NCBI GenBank assembly: GCA_029253285.1
Contig: JAQWZU010000057.1
Coordinates: 1 to 64,000 of the forward strand
From: Akkermansiaceae bacterium
GTDB taxonomy: Bacteria > Verrucomicrobiota > Verrucomicrobiia > Verrucomicrobiales > Akkermansiaceae
DNA length: 64,000 nucleotides
Reading direction: 5' to 3'
In this document: piece after piece, positions 54,560 through 64,000 of the stretch
Layout: each line of letters begins with the position of its first letter
Numbering within the stretch: the stretch's first letter is position 1
The notes under the pieces: generated by a model
Seen by the model: the letters and a program-made list of their open reading frames with translations, nothing else
Told to the model about the DNA's origin: nothing
The model's database searches: none
Translations under genes and position numbers: made by a program

Positions 54560-56056
54560 CTAGGCAAGCAGCTCTTTGATCACGTGCCCGTGAATATCCG
54601 TGAGGCGGAAATCACGCCCCTGGTAGCGATAGGTCAGCTTCTTATGATCAATCCCCAGGAGATGTAGAATCGTCGCGTTCAAATCGTGAATATGCATCGT
54701 GCCCGGCGTGTGCTTTTCCTTATCCGGTTGTGGCTTGAGAACATTCCCGTCGGCATCGGCGATGTTGTAACCAAAGTCGTCGGTCTTGCCGTAGGTAATC
54801 CCCGGCTTCACCCCACCACCTGCCATCCAGGTCGTGAAACAACGCGGATGGTGATCGCGCCCATAATTCTCCTTCTTCAAACCACCCTGACAATAAGCCG
54901 TCCGCCCGAATTCCCCGCCCCAAACGACAAGCGTGTCTTCCAACATGCCTTTGCGTTTCAAGTCGATGATCAAGGCCGCACATGCTTGGTCGATATCCTT
55001 ACACTGCGATTCGTGTTCACGAGGAAGATTACCATGAGCATCCCAGCCTCGATGGAAAATTTGGACATTGCGCACCCCTCGCTCAATCAAACGCCGTGCG
55101 TTCAGACAACACGCCGAAAAGGTTCCCGCCTGCCGGGCCTCTTCTCCGTAGAGCTTGAATGTCTCGTCAGATTCGCTCGATAAATCCATCAACTCCGGAA
55201 CAGAGGTCTGCATGCGATATGCCATCTCATGCTGCTTGATCCGAGAAAGTATCTCCGGATCGCCGAGTCGCTGGTGTTGCTCGTAATTCAGGGCCGAAAG
55301 AGCATCGAGTTGATTGCGTCGGTCCGACCTCGAGACATCTTTGGGATTTCCCAGATACAAAACGGGATCTCCCTGGCTTCGCAAAAGAACACCTTGATGC
55401 TCCGAAGGCATGAAACCACTCCCCCAAAGACGCCCGAACAAACTCTGCTCCGCGTGGGATGACTTGGCATGCATCACCACGTAACCAGGCAAATTCTCGT
55501 TCACATTCCCGAGACCGTAACTCAGCCACGAACCCATACTCGGACGCCCCGGAATCTGGCTCCCGGTTTGAATGTAGGTAATCGCCGGGTCGTGATTGAT
55601 GGCCTCGGTAAAGGTCGTGTGTACCACACAGAGATCCTTCACCACCTTCGCGGTATGCGGAAGAAGTTCACTCACCCAGACTCCGTCCTGATTATTCTCC
55701 TGTCTCGTGAATTTGTATTTCGAGGGACACACCGGAAGAGTCTTTTGACGCGAGGTCATTCCCGTGATGCGCTGTCCATCGCGGACATACTCCGGAAGAT
55801 CCTTCCCGAACATCTCCTGCATCTTCGGCTTGTAATCCCACATGTCATGCTGGCTCGGACCGCCGCTCATGAAGAGATAAATCACCCGCTTGGCCGTCGC
55901 CTTGTGATGCATCCCCTCGCTGGTCGTGGCAGCCTGCAGACTCGGTCCCATCAATTGCGCCAGCGATGCTGTCCCCAGCCCCAAAGCAGCGCGGCCAAAA
56001 AGCTGGCGGCGGGTTTGACTCAGACCGTTCTCTTGAAAAATTCCAAATTCGTTCAT
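54560..56056 (-). CDS. DUF1501 domain-containing protein 3 (Tat-exported)
   Basis: 498 aa from ATG 56054-56056; the longer in-frame start would overlap the upstream gene and lacks family sequence. Tat motif [14 protein letters not shown], then [90 protein letters not shown] and the ending [14 protein letters not shown]. It starts 5 bp after the PSD1 stop, so the two are cotranscribed. Confidence 0.93.
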   Translation of the reverse strand: MNEFGIFQENGLSQTRRQLFGRAALGLGTASLAQLMGPSLQAATTSEGMHHKATAKRVIYLFMSGGPSQHDMWDYKPKMQEMFGKDLPEYVRDGQRITGMTSRQKTLPVCPSKYKFTRQENNQDGVWVSELLPHTAKVVKDLCVVHTTFTEAINHDPAITYIQTGSQIPGRPSMGSWLSYGLGNVNENLPGYVVMHAKSSHAEQSLFGRLWGSGFMPSEHQGVLLRSQGDPVLYLGNPKDVSRSDRRNQLDALSALNYEQHQRLGDPEILSRIKQHEMAYRMQTSVPELMDLSSESDETFKLYGEEARQAGTFSACCLNARRLIERGVRNVQIFHRGWDAHGNLPREHESQCKDIDQACAALIIDLKRKGMLEDTLVVWGGEFGRTAYCQGGLKKENYGRDHHPRCFTTWMAGGGVKPGITYGKTDDFGYNIADADGNVLKPQPDKEKHTPGTMHIHDLNATILHLLGIDHKKLTYRYQGRDFRLTDIHGHVIKELLA

Positions 56057-56061
56057 CACGT

Positions 56062-58257
56062 TTAATAGAGTAAGATTGTTGTATCGCTCGCTAACGCCGC
56101 ACCGGCGAGCTGGCTCCAAGCAGATTTCTCGTCGTGTTTGGCATCTTTGGCCTGCTTCAGAAGCTTCAAACAAACCGTCCGTTCATGCTCCGACGCGTCC
56201 CGACAGGCAATCCATTGAAAGAGCTGATTCACTCTCTCCGCATCATTCTTCTTTTCCGCCAACAATCGCGACGCGACACCCTGCGCCATTGCCACGCGTT
56301 GCGGTTCGTTGAAGAGCGCCAGTGATTGCAAGGGCGTATTTCCACTCGTTCGGCGCACGCAACTCACCTCCCGGCTAGGCGCATCAAAGAGTGTCATCAT
56401 GGGATGGGGGCTCGTTCGTTTCCAATAAACATACAAGCTCCGCCGAAAGACCCGCTGGTCCTTATCGGCAACATACTTTTTGGTATTGCTCCCCGGATGG
56501 GACAAGGCCGCCCACATTCCTCCAGGCTGGAAGGGCTTCACACCCTCGCCTCCCATCGTGGGATCCAACAATCCCCCTGTCCAAAGCCCGAGGTCACGAA
56601 TCACTTCGGCATCAAGACGATAACTCGGACCACGACCCAGCAAGAGATTCTCCGGATCCTCCAAATCAGCTCTCCGCAGGGAGTCCTGTCGGAAGGTCTT
56701 ACTCATCACCATCATCTTCATTAGCCCCTTGTAATCCCAACCGCTCTCCTGAAAATCCACCGCAAGCCAATCCAGCAACTTGGGGTGCGTCGGCTGCCTT
56801 CCTTGTAGCCCAAAATCCTCCGGACTCCGCACCAGACCAGCGCCGAACACCGACTGCCAGAATCGATTCACCAAGACCCGCGCCACAAGAGGGTTTTCCC
56901 GCGAAGTCGTCCACTGCGCCAATCCGAGACGGTTCTTGGGAGCATCTTTGGGAAAAGGATTCAACACCTCAAAGACACCCCGCGAAACCGGCTCGCCCAT
57001 CGGTTCATTATATTCTCCACGCCGAAGCACTTTGGTCTCCCGCTTCTTCTTCAACTCCTCTGCCACCAATGTCGTGGTAAATGCTTTCTCCAAATTCGAT
57101 TTTTCCTCATCCAATTTCTTCGCTTCTTCCACAAAGTCTCCTTCACCTTTCGCCTTCAGGGCCTCTCGCTTCTCTAGATAAGCATCCCACCGCCTCCAGT
57201 CCGCCGCATTCGCCGGCGCTTTCATCACTGGCTTGTATTCATACTTGTTACCGTCCATCGGGCTCTCGCTTGTGCTGTTGAAGAAGGCCATCAACTGGTA
57301 ATACTCTTCATGCACAATCGGGTCATATTTGTGGGTATGACAACGCGCGCAGTTCAAAGTCATCCCCAAAAAGATCGTTCCAAAATTCTCGGTACGATCG
57401 AAATTATTCTTGGCCTGAAACTCCGCCGGAATCGCTCCGCCCTCCGCGGTCGAAACATTCATCCGCACGTATCCCGTTGCCACGCGTTGAGCCACGGTTG
57501 GGTTCTCCAAAAGATCCCCCGCCAACTGCCAGGTGATGAAATCATCAAAAGGCAAATTCTCATTAAAGGCTTTCACCACCCAGTCACGATAGGGGTAAAT
57601 CCCGCGCTTGTTATCGAGATGCAAGCCATGGGTATCGCCATAACGCACCGCATCCAACCAATACCGGGCCTGATGCTCACCAAATCGTTCGCTGCCCAGT
57701 AGCTGATCGACCAGTTTTTCAAAATCACCGCTTTTGACATAGGCCTCCAGCTGCCCCCTCTCCGGCGGCAGCCCCGTCAGAACCAAGGCCACGCGTCGCG
57801 CCAGCGTGTGGCGATCTGCTTCCGGAGCGAACCCTTTCCCGTCCAGCTTAGCCTCCACCAAATGATCAATGCTTCCACCTTCAACAATCCCGGGTTTCAC
57901 GAAAGCCCAATGCTCGGCATACCTCCCGCCGCTCTTAACCCATCGCGACAGCAACTCCCGCTCGGCCTTCGTCAATTGCTTCTCGGCATCCTCCGGCGGC
58001 ATGGGATCTTTCTCATCATGGATGCGAATCAGCAATTCACCATCCTCCGGCTTCTCTGAATCAATCGCAGAATACCCGCCCAAGTCCTCCGTCGCACCTT
58101 CATACGAATCCAAACGCACCTCGTCCTTCTTGGCATCCGGCCCATGACAGGCAAAACACTTATTCGAAAGAATCGGCAAAATCTCTGTCGAGAAATCCGG
58201 ACCCTCTTCAGACCAAATTGGCCCCACCAACAAACAAGCGATTGCAATCCTCCGCAT
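56062..58257 (-). CDS. Secreted PSCyt1/DUF1549/DUF1553 protein (PSD1 type) 3, short form
   Basis: 731 aa, the shortest of the three, with a signal peptide ([16 protein letters not shown]). Cytochrome c motif CFACH (Cys34, Cys37), DUF1549 ([19 protein letters not shown]; second motif [12 protein letters not shown]), a coiled Lys/Glu-rich linker, then DUF1553 ([45 protein letters not shown]). It lacks the roughly 300-residue middle region of the other two. Operon with DUF1501 protein 3; divergent from sulfatase 2 across 96 bp. Confidence 0.93.
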   Translation of the reverse strand: MRRIAIACLLVGPIWSEEGPDFSTEILPILSNKCFACHGPDAKKDEVRLDSYEGATEDLGGYSAIDSEKPEDGELLIRIHDEKDPMPPEDAEKQLTKAERELLSRWVKSGGRYAEHWAFVKPGIVEGGSIDHLVEAKLDGKGFAPEADRHTLARRVALVLTGLPPERGQLEAYVKSGDFEKLVDQLLGSERFGEHQARYWLDAVRYGDTHGLHLDNKRGIYPYRDWVVKAFNENLPFDDFITWQLAGDLLENPTVAQRVATGYVRMNVSTAEGGAIPAEFQAKNNFDRTENFGTIFLGMTLNCARCHTHKYDPIVHEEYYQLMAFFNSTSESPMDGNKYEYKPVMKAPANAADWRRWDAYLEKREALKAKGEGDFVEEAKKLDEEKSNLEKAFTTTLVAEELKKKRETKVLRRGEYNEPMGEPVSRGVFEVLNPFPKDAPKNRLGLAQWTTSRENPLVARVLVNRFWQSVFGAGLVRSPEDFGLQGRQPTHPKLLDWLAVDFQESGWDYKGLMKMMVMSKTFRQDSLRRADLEDPENLLLGRGPSYRLDAEVIRDLGLWTGGLLDPTMGGEGVKPFQPGGMWAALSHPGSNTKKYVADKDQRVFRRSLYVYWKRTSPHPMMTLFDAPSREVSCVRRTSGNTPLQSLALFNEPQRVAMAQGVASRLLAEKKNDAERVNQLFQWIACRDASEHERTVCLKLLKQAKDAKHDEKSAWSQLAGAALASDTTILLY

Positions 58258-58353
58258 CCCCGTTATTCCATGATCAATCCTGCCGATTGGAAAGGGTTAA
58301 ATACCTTTCTTCGTATGTTTATCCCCTCCTACCAATCGTCCCAGACTTTCGCA

Positions 58354-59760
58354 ATGATCGCATTCAAGAAACTCACCCTTTCCCTCTTCTGTTTCGGCGC
58401 CGCCCTCGCTGCCGACAAGCCCAACATCGTCATCATTCTCACCGACGACATGGGCTATGGCGATCCGACTTGCTTTAATCCCGATTCCAAAATCCCCACG
58501 CCGCACATCGACAAGCTGGCCGCCGACGGAATGAAGTTCACCGACGCCCATGCCCCGGGTCCGCTTTGCCACGTCTCGCGCTATGGCCTGATGACCGGAC
58601 GCTATCCCTTTCGCAAGCGTATCGTCTGGAAAAACAATGCTGTCATCGATAAAGACCGCCTCACTCTCCCCGGAATGTTGCAAAAGAACGGCTACCACAC
58701 CGCAATGGTCGGCAAGTGGCACCTCGGGTTTTTCGAAGATAAGAAATTCGAGGGCACTCTGAGTGGCGGGCCGGTAGATCGCGGCTTCGACACCTTCTTC
58801 GGCATCCGGGCCTCCACCGATATTCCACCCTACTTCTACATCCGTGGCGACAAGGCCGCGATGCCGCCGTCTTTGAAAATCGAAGCCAACAACACCAAAG
58901 GCTGGTCACCGATCCAAGGAAAGTTCTGGCGCGCCGGGGGCATTTCCCCTGACCTCAAACTTGAGGAGGTTACGCCCCGCTTCACCACCGAGGCGATCTC
59001 GGTCATCGAAAAACACGCCTCCAAAAAAGGGGATAAGCCCCTCATGCTCTACCTCGCCTATCCCGGCCCACACACCCCGTGGTTGCCCACCAAGGAATTC
59101 GTCGGCTCCACCAAAGTTGATCTCTACGGCGACTTCACCCACATGATCGACGCGGAAATCGGCAAGGTTCTCGGAGCCCTCGACAAGACAGGAATGGCAA
59201 AAGACACCATCGTCGTCTTCACCGCAGACAACGGGCCGGTTTGGTATGACGTCGATACCAAAAACTTCTCACACGATAGCTCGGGCGGCCTGCGCGGGAT
59301 GAAAGCCGATGCCTGGGAAGCGGGGCACCGCATGCCCTTCATCATGCGCTGGCCCGCCGCCATTAAGAACGGACAAACCGCTGACCGGACGATCTGTTTC
59401 ACCGACCTCTTCCGCACCTTCGCTGATCTCACTGGCGCCGAGATTCCCAAGGGACAAGCACCCGACAGCGTTTCTTTCCTTCCCATTCTCAAAGGAGGAA
59501 AAGTCAAGCCTCGCAAGCCCATCGTGATGGGAGCCGGACAAAATCACTTTCTCGTTCGTTCCGGTGACTGGAAACTCATCACCGGACCCGGCTCCGGCGG
59601 ATTTTCAAAAATCGACAAAAAGGTTCTCAAGACTCTCCCCAAGGTTCAGCTCTATAATCTCAAGGACGACCTCGGCGAAACCAATAACCTCGCCGCAAAA
59701 CACCCTGAAAAAGTCAAAGAGCTCCAAGGCCTCCTTGAATCGGTCCGCAACGAAAAGTAA
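58354..59760 (+). CDS. Secreted sulfatase 2 with atypical formylglycine motif
   Basis: 468 aa from ATG 58354, which begins the signal peptide (MIAFKKLTLSLFCFGAALA); earlier in-frame codons overlap the divergent gene. NIVIILTDDMGYGDP metal site, then CHVSR (Cys72) followed by YGLMTGRYPFR, GKWHLGF, AYPGPHTPW, VVFTADNGPVW and ADAWEAGHRMPF. The motif has Val where formylglycine sites normally have Pro or Ala. All other sulfatase residues are kept. The P450 gene starts 8 bp later, so the two are cotranscribed. Confidence 0.95.
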   Translation: MIAFKKLTLSLFCFGAALAADKPNIVIILTDDMGYGDPTCFNPDSKIPTPHIDKLAADGMKFTDAHAPGPLCHVSRYGLMTGRYPFRKRIVWKNNAVIDKDRLTLPGMLQKNGYHTAMVGKWHLGFFEDKKFEGTLSGGPVDRGFDTFFGIRASTDIPPYFYIRGDKAAMPPSLKIEANNTKGWSPIQGKFWRAGGISPDLKLEEVTPRFTTEAISVIEKHASKKGDKPLMLYLAYPGPHTPWLPTKEFVGSTKVDLYGDFTHMIDAEIGKVLGALDKTGMAKDTIVVFTADNGPVWYDVDTKNFSHDSSGGLRGMKADAWEAGHRMPFIMRWPAAIKNGQTADRTICFTDLFRTFADLTGAEIPKGQAPDSVSFLPILKGGKVKPRKPIVMGAGQNHFLVRSGDWKLITGPGSGGFSKIDKKVLKTLPKVQLYNLKDDLGETNNLAAKHPEKVKELQGLLESVRNEK

Positions 59761-59768
59761 TTCCCCCA

Positions 59769-60899
59769 ATGAGCGACTCCGATCCCTTTGAGAAAGCCCG
59801 TAAAGACGACGGGGTTCTCACCTGTCCTTTCCAAGGCGAGTCCCTCCCCATGATTCTGCGACACGCCGACGTGCGGGCCGCGGCCAAGGACTGGCAGACC
59901 TTCAGTTCCGATGCCCCCTTTCGCGTTCCCATACCCTCCGAGGAAGATCTCCGTACCATGCGGCAACTTCCCATCGAAACCAACCCTCCCGAGCACAAGG
60001 AATACCGCAAACTCGTCGATCCATTCTTCAAGCGAGCCAAACTTCCTGAAGTCATCGAAAGGGTCGAGCAACTCATCACGCGACTCCTCGACGAAGCCGG
60101 AAGAAATGACTCCGTCGAAATCGTTCGCGACTTCGCGCTCCCGCTCCAGTCACACGCCCTGACCTATCTCCTCGACGTCCCTGAGTCCGAAGCCGAAATC
60201 TGGATCAAATGGGGTATTCATGTCTTTCACGATCCCGACTCACCTGACGAGGACATCGGCCTGGAACCCTACCTTCATCGGAAATTCGACGAGGCCAAGG
60301 CAAACCCCGGCGAGGACTTCTTCAGCGCCCTCACTCAAGCGAGCTATCAGGGCCGCCCGCTCACGCGCGACGAAATGATGGGCTATGCCAACCTGGCCTT
60401 CGCCGGTGGACGCGATACCGTGATCCACACAATCTCCGGAATCATCGCCTACTTCGCCGAGCATCCGGAAACTCTCACCGAACTTCGCGAAGAGCCGAAA
60501 AAAGTCACCCACGCCGTCGAAGAATTCTTTCGTGTGCTCGCACCGATCACCCACCTCGGACGGGTTTGTCCGGAGACAAGCGCTGTCCGGGGAGTCACCG
60601 TTCCACCAAACGGTCGCGTTTCGCTCTGCTGGTCATCCGCCAATCGAGACGAGGAGGTTTTCCAAAACCCTCACGAATTTCAACTCGACCGCAAACCAAA
60701 CCCACACCTCGCCTTCGGCTTCGGCCCACACCTTTGCCTCGGTGCCGCACACGCCCGCCTGCTCGCCCGCACTCTGGTCAACGCCCTCGCGCAACGATCA
60801 GCCAAGATCAAGGTTCTCGAGGAGACAAAACACATCGAAAACCAAGCCACCTACACGCGAGTCAACGGATACGACTCGCTCACGGTGAGCTTCAAATAA
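59769..60899 (+). CDS. Cytochrome P450
   Basis: 376 aa, soluble bacterial type, no signal peptide. I-helix AFAGGRDTVIHT (normally AG.DT), K-helix EEFFR (ExxR), and the haem loop FGFGPHLCLGAAHAR with Cys323 as iron ligand. An N-terminal NPPEHKEYRKLVDPFF C-helix block is typical of class I bacterial P450s that use ferredoxin. No ferredoxin or reductase gene is adjacent. It is 8 bp behind a sulfatase gene, which suggests a role in sugar-side-group oxidation (for example O-demethylation, as known for P450s of marine agar degraders); this is inference. Confidence 0.95.
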   Translation: MSDSDPFEKARKDDGVLTCPFQGESLPMILRHADVRAAAKDWQTFSSDAPFRVPIPSEEDLRTMRQLPIETNPPEHKEYRKLVDPFFKRAKLPEVIERVEQLITRLLDEAGRNDSVEIVRDFALPLQSHALTYLLDVPESEAEIWIKWGIHVFHDPDSPDEDIGLEPYLHRKFDEAKANPGEDFFSALTQASYQGRPLTRDEMMGYANLAFAGGRDTVIHTISGIIAYFAEHPETLTELREEPKKVTHAVEEFFRVLAPITHLGRVCPETSAVRGVTVPPNGRVSLCWSSANRDEEVFQNPHEFQLDRKPNPHLAFGFGPHLCLGAAHARLLARTLVNALAQRSAKIKVLEETKHIENQATYTRVNGYDSLTVSFK

Positions 60900-61055
60900 G
60901 CTAAGCCCAGCGGCGCACTACAAAGGCTCCCGCCAGCTCATCACCAGCGACTCTCACTCCGGACAAAAGACGATCTGGTTCTCTCCTGAGAGGTAACTAA
61001 TTCAATCACGCCAAAACTCCTTCCCAATCGTACCGGTCTCGACTACCCCTCCCCC

Positions 61056-63035
61056 GTGCTCGCCGTCAAAAACCTTCGCGTTGAATTTGGACCCCGTGTT
61101 ATTTTCAAGGATCTCACCTTCTCCATCGGAGATAAGGAGCGCGTGGCTTTCGCCGGACACAATGGCGCAGGCAAGTCGACTCTGATGAAATGTATCGGTG
61201 GAGTCCTCCTCCCCAACGCCGGAGAGATCAATAAACCGAAGCATCACCGCATTGGCTATCTCCCGCAGGAAGGCATCCACATCACCGGAATTTCACTCTA
61301 CGACGAAGTCGAATCCGCCTTCGCTGAAACCAAGGCCATTCAGGAAGAAGTGGCCCGTCTCGAGAAAGACCTTCCCAATCTCGATCCCCGATCCGCCCCA
61401 TACTCGGATCTCCTCAATAAAATCGGCGAGCTCGAGCTCCAGCTCGACGGCCACGATCCCGCCCGCATGCGTCCTCGCATTCAGGCCATCCTCAGCGGAC
61501 TCGGCTTCAAGAAATCCGACCTCGAACGCGACTGCGGCGAATTTTCCGGTGGCTGGCAAATGCGCATCGCGATGGCCAAGCTCTTCCTCTCCGAGCCCGA
61601 GGTCCTCCTCCTCGACGAGCCGACCAACCACCTCGACATCGGAGCCCAGCGCTTCATGGAAAACTACCTCCATTCTTATAAAGGAGCCATCATCCTCATC
61701 TCCCACGACCGCTCCATGATGGATGGCCTTACTACCCGCACCATCGCCTTCCACCACGGCCGCGCCGAGGAATTCACGGGAAACTATTCCTCCTACGAAA
61801 CCCAGCTCAAGGAACGTCAGGACAATCTCCGCAAACAAAAAGTCAACCAGGACCGAGAGATTGCCAAGACCGAGCAATTCATCAACCGCTTCCGCGCCCA
61901 GGCCAACAAAGCCTCCCAAGTACAATCGCGCATCAAGCACTTGGCCAAGATCGAGCGTATCGAGATCGATGCCGAGGATGCCGTGATGTCTTTCCGCTTT
62001 CCCGACCCTCCGGCCTCGACCCATCTTGTCGGCAAGCTCGAAAAAGCCGCCCAACAATACGGCGACCTCGTCGTCTTCCGCGACCTCGACCTCGAAATCA
62101 CGCGCGGCGAGAAAATCGCCATTGTCGGCCCCAACGGTGCAGGAAAATCAACCTTCTGCCGCATGATCACCGGCGAGGAACAACCATCCTCCGGCCACCA
62201 CGAACTTGGCCCCAAATCCAAGCCCTCATTCTTCAACCAAAACCACGCCGACGAACTCGACCCTGATCTCACCGTTCTGGAAACTGTCGAGCAGATCCAA
62301 ACCCGCGGGTCAAAGATGTCCGCCCGCGACGTCCTCGGCTGCTTTCTTTTCAAAGGCGACGACGTCTTCAAAAAAGTCGGCGTCCTCTCCGGTGGAGAAC
62401 GATCCCGCGTCGCCCTCGTCCGCATGCTCGTTCGCCCAGCCAACTTCCTAATCCTGGATGAGCCAACGAACCACCTCGACATGCAGTCACAGGACATTCT
62501 GCAAAAGGCTCTCATCGACTACCCCGGCACTCTCCTCATCGTTTCCCACAACCGGAACTTCCTCGATAACATCGTGCAAAAAACGATGGAGTTTCGCCCC
62601 AACGAAGATCCCCGCATGTTCGCTGGCAACCTCACCTACTACCTCGACAAAACCGAAGAGGACGAGAAGGCCGCAAAAGGACGCACTTCCTCCGCTCCCT
62701 CCCAATCTGTAAAACCAGCGGCCGCCAAAGGCACTCAACTCAGCTCCAAGGAACGCCGCAAAAAAGAGGCCGCCATCCGAGAAAAACGCAACAAGGTCCT
62801 CAAGCCCCTGCAAAACGAATTCGAGTCCGTCGAAAAACAAATCGCGGACCTCGAAGGCGCCCAGGCTACCATCTCCGCCCACCTCGAAAAACCCGAGATC
62901 TCCGGTGACGCCGAAGAACTCCGTAAGGCCACCAACGCTTACGAGCAAGCGTCCAAAAAACTGGAAATGGCCTACTCCAAATGGGAAACCCTCAGCGACC
63001 AGATTGAAAAACTGCAAGCAGAGCTCGCAAACTAA
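61056..63035 (+). CDS. ABC-F family ATPase (translation factor/ribosome-protection type)
   Basis: 659 aa with a GTG start at 61056. Two ABC domains: Walker A GHNGAGKST and GPNGAGKST, signatures FSGGWQMR and LSGGERSR, and Walker B LLLDEPTNHLD and LILDEPTNHLD. They are separated by a charged linker (about residues 250-310, the ribosomal P-site interacting region). A C-terminal coiled-coil (about 560-659) resembles Uup/YfmR types. No membrane segments, so it acts on ribosomes. The 155-bp upstream gap shows no other gene. Confidence 0.94.
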   Translation: MLAVKNLRVEFGPRVIFKDLTFSIGDKERVAFAGHNGAGKSTLMKCIGGVLLPNAGEINKPKHHRIGYLPQEGIHITGISLYDEVESAFAETKAIQEEVARLEKDLPNLDPRSAPYSDLLNKIGELELQLDGHDPARMRPRIQAILSGLGFKKSDLERDCGEFSGGWQMRIAMAKLFLSEPEVLLLDEPTNHLDIGAQRFMENYLHSYKGAIILISHDRSMMDGLTTRTIAFHHGRAEEFTGNYSSYETQLKERQDNLRKQKVNQDREIAKTEQFINRFRAQANKASQVQSRIKHLAKIERIEIDAEDAVMSFRFPDPPASTHLVGKLEKAAQQYGDLVVFRDLDLEITRGEKIAIVGPNGAGKSTFCRMITGEEQPSSGHHELGPKSKPSFFNQNHADELDPDLTVLETVEQIQTRGSKMSARDVLGCFLFKGDDVFKKVGVLSGGERSRVALVRMLVRPANFLILDEPTNHLDMQSQDILQKALIDYPGTLLIVSHNRNFLDNIVQKTMEFRPNEDPRMFAGNLTYYLDKTEEDEKAAKGRTSSAPSQSVKPAAAKGTQLSSKERRKKEAAIREKRNKVLKPLQNEFESVEKQIADLEGAQATISAHLEKPEISGDAEELRKATNAYEQASKKLEMAYSKWETLSDQIEKLQAELAN

Positions 63036-63176
63036 ACGACTCCCCTAAAAGAGCGACTGGAGAGAATCGAGGCTATCCCTCCCTCTTTTTTCTACCTAAC
63101 GTAAAGGCCGACTGCGCCACGAATTCTGTATTACAGAAACTCCGGCACACGCACTGCTTTCAACACCGATAGACTC

Positions 63177-64000
63177 ATGCCTCCGCTCAAAGACACCATT
63201 GGATTCACCGACAAGGGCCCCGCCCTCGCCTCTCCCGACGAAGAAAAACGCCTTCGCGAATTCGTCAATCTCAAACTCGCCGCCCGGGGCCACGAAATCG
63301 TCGGTAATGAAGCAGACTATCCCTTCCTCGATCTCGGTCGCTCTCTTCTCGCCTCCTTCCAGGAAAAGACCCGTCTCCTTTCCGACCACCTCTGCCCCGT
63401 CGACCAGGCCATTCACGATTACCTTGCCAATCTCCTCAACGACGACTCCCCCGCCCTCGTCCCTGCCGGAGCCCTCGTCCTAGAGCGCCACGGTATCGGG
63501 CGCATGCTTTCCCTCCCGCCCGATCAAGATGAATTCAAATCCTCCATCCTGAGTTCCTACCGCGTCCATCAAGGCGTATGCCACAACCCTGCTTCCGACC
63601 GGCGCACCACCAAGGGCGTCTTCCATGTCGCCGAGGGCGGCTTCCCGGTTCCCGCCGATAAAAAAGAAGTCCCGCTGCAAACTTTCGCCGGTCTCCTCAA
63701 GGCTGCGCTCAATCCGCCCGAGGAGATCATGGTCCTTCCCTTCACCGGCACCAGCGAGACGCCGGCAAAGGTCTTCGTCTCCCTCCTTCTTCGTCCCGTG
63801 GTCTGCCCGGAAGTTCCCGGGGTTTCCAAAGAACGACGCATGGAAGTACGCTTCTTTGCTCCCGGCAATCTCGTTTCCAATCTCGACTTCGTCGAGAGCA
63901 TCTTCGGCAACGGTGGTGATCCTTACCTTCCTGAGAACGATGCCCGCCTCGACATGGATCATTGGTCCGGTCACACCGGTTGTGTCATTCTCGCGCCTCA
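63177..64000 (+). CDS. Large conserved protein, possibly PPi-type PEP carboxykinase (3' end outside window)
   Basis: ATG at 63177; open to the window end (274 complete codons, no stop). Seen: EEKRLREFVNLKLAARG, RVHQGVCHNPASDRRTTKG, FHVAEGGFPVPADKKEVP and DHWSGHTGCVIL. The NP..DRRTTKGVFH.AEGG.PVP block resembles, from memory, the start of the roughly 1100-residue pyrophosphate-dependent PEP carboxykinases found in some bacteria and protists. The catalytic metal and PPi sites would lie beyond the window, so the assignment stays tentative. Preceded by 141 bp with no gene. Confidence 0.55.
   Translation, partial: MPPLKDTIGFTDKGPALASPDEEKRLREFVNLKLAARGHEIVGNEADYPFLDLGRSLLASFQEKTRLLSDHLCPVDQAIHDYLANLLNDDSPALVPAGALVLERHGIGRMLSLPPDQDEFKSSILSSYRVHQGVCHNPASDRRTTKGVFHVAEGGFPVPADKKEVPLQTFAGLLKAALNPPEEIMVLPFTGTSETPAKVFVSLLLRPVVCPEVPGVSKERRMEVRFFAPGNLVSNLDFVESIFGNGGDPYLPENDARLDMDHWSGHTGCVILAP

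Noticed and set aside
60900-61055. Possible short peptide after the P450 gene
   Set aside because: The frame is closed by a stop after about 30 codons, has no start with ribosome binding site and no recognisable motif.

Overview
The window reads as chromosomal DNA from a member of the Verrucomicrobiota (PVC superphylum), probably a heterotroph that degrades polysaccharides. This rests on three secreted PSCyt1/DUF1549/DUF1553 proteins each paired with a DUF1501 protein, two PVC-type secreted dehydrogenase/cytochrome c fusions, sulfatases, SGNH acetylesterases, a 3-keto-disaccharide hydrolase (DUF1080), a PEP-CTERM LamG protein, an FG-GAP/UnbV lipoprotein and a chlamydia-like class I ribonucleotide reductase. 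Few genes have a strong Shine-Dalgarno sequence. No rRNA, CRISPR array, intact insertion sequence, integrase or phage gene was seen.

Layout. 1-4.8 kb: minus-strand nrdB then nrdA (nrdA runs off the left edge), with tandem NrdR-box-like palindromes upstream of nrdB and a decayed four-helix-bundle gene between the two. 4.8-7.1 kb: a LamG fossil fused to a broken tag (3-methyladenine glycosylase I) that is ATGA-coupled to comM. 7.2-10.2 kb: a small RelE-like gene, tRNA-Pro, a REP-like inverted repeat, a minus-strand run (orphan winged helix, CPXCG-like protein, glycosyltransferase-Rossmann fusion) and a PAS-AraC regulator. 10.3-17.4 kb: PSD1-type protein, DUF1501, sugar MFS porter and sugar phosphate isomerase, probably one unit controlled by the divergent PAS-AraC gene. 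17.7-20.7 kb: a Ser/Thr kinase with a duplicated Pro/Ala-rich linker, one membrane segment and a HEAT-like outer part. 20.9-33.3 kb: a three-domain esterase, a second PSD1/DUF1501 pair, small proteins, an SGNH esterase and a ThuA-like protein. 33.4-36.3 kb: leuB flanked by two paralogous lipase-like genes. 36.5-41.1 kb: FG-GAP/UnbV lipoprotein and PEP-CTERM LamG protein. 41.6-60.9 kb: secreted catabolic genes (cytochrome c dehydrogenases, beta-helix protein, DUF1080, two sulfatases, GH18-like protein, third PSD1/DUF1501 pair, cytochrome P450). 61-64 kb: an ABC-F ATPase and a large partial protein resembling PPi-type PEP carboxykinase.

How it may work together (inference): secreted sulfatases, acetylesterases and beta-helix or DUF1080 enzymes would strip and cut a sulfated, acetylated and perhaps methylated glycan. 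Five secreted proteins with CxxCH haem motifs point to a periplasmic oxidative step. The MFS porter and isomerase would take up and convert the sugar, and the P450 beside a sulfatase could remove O-methyl groups. Several intergenic regions hold recognisable gene fossils, so the window records active gene loss alongside the catabolic islands.
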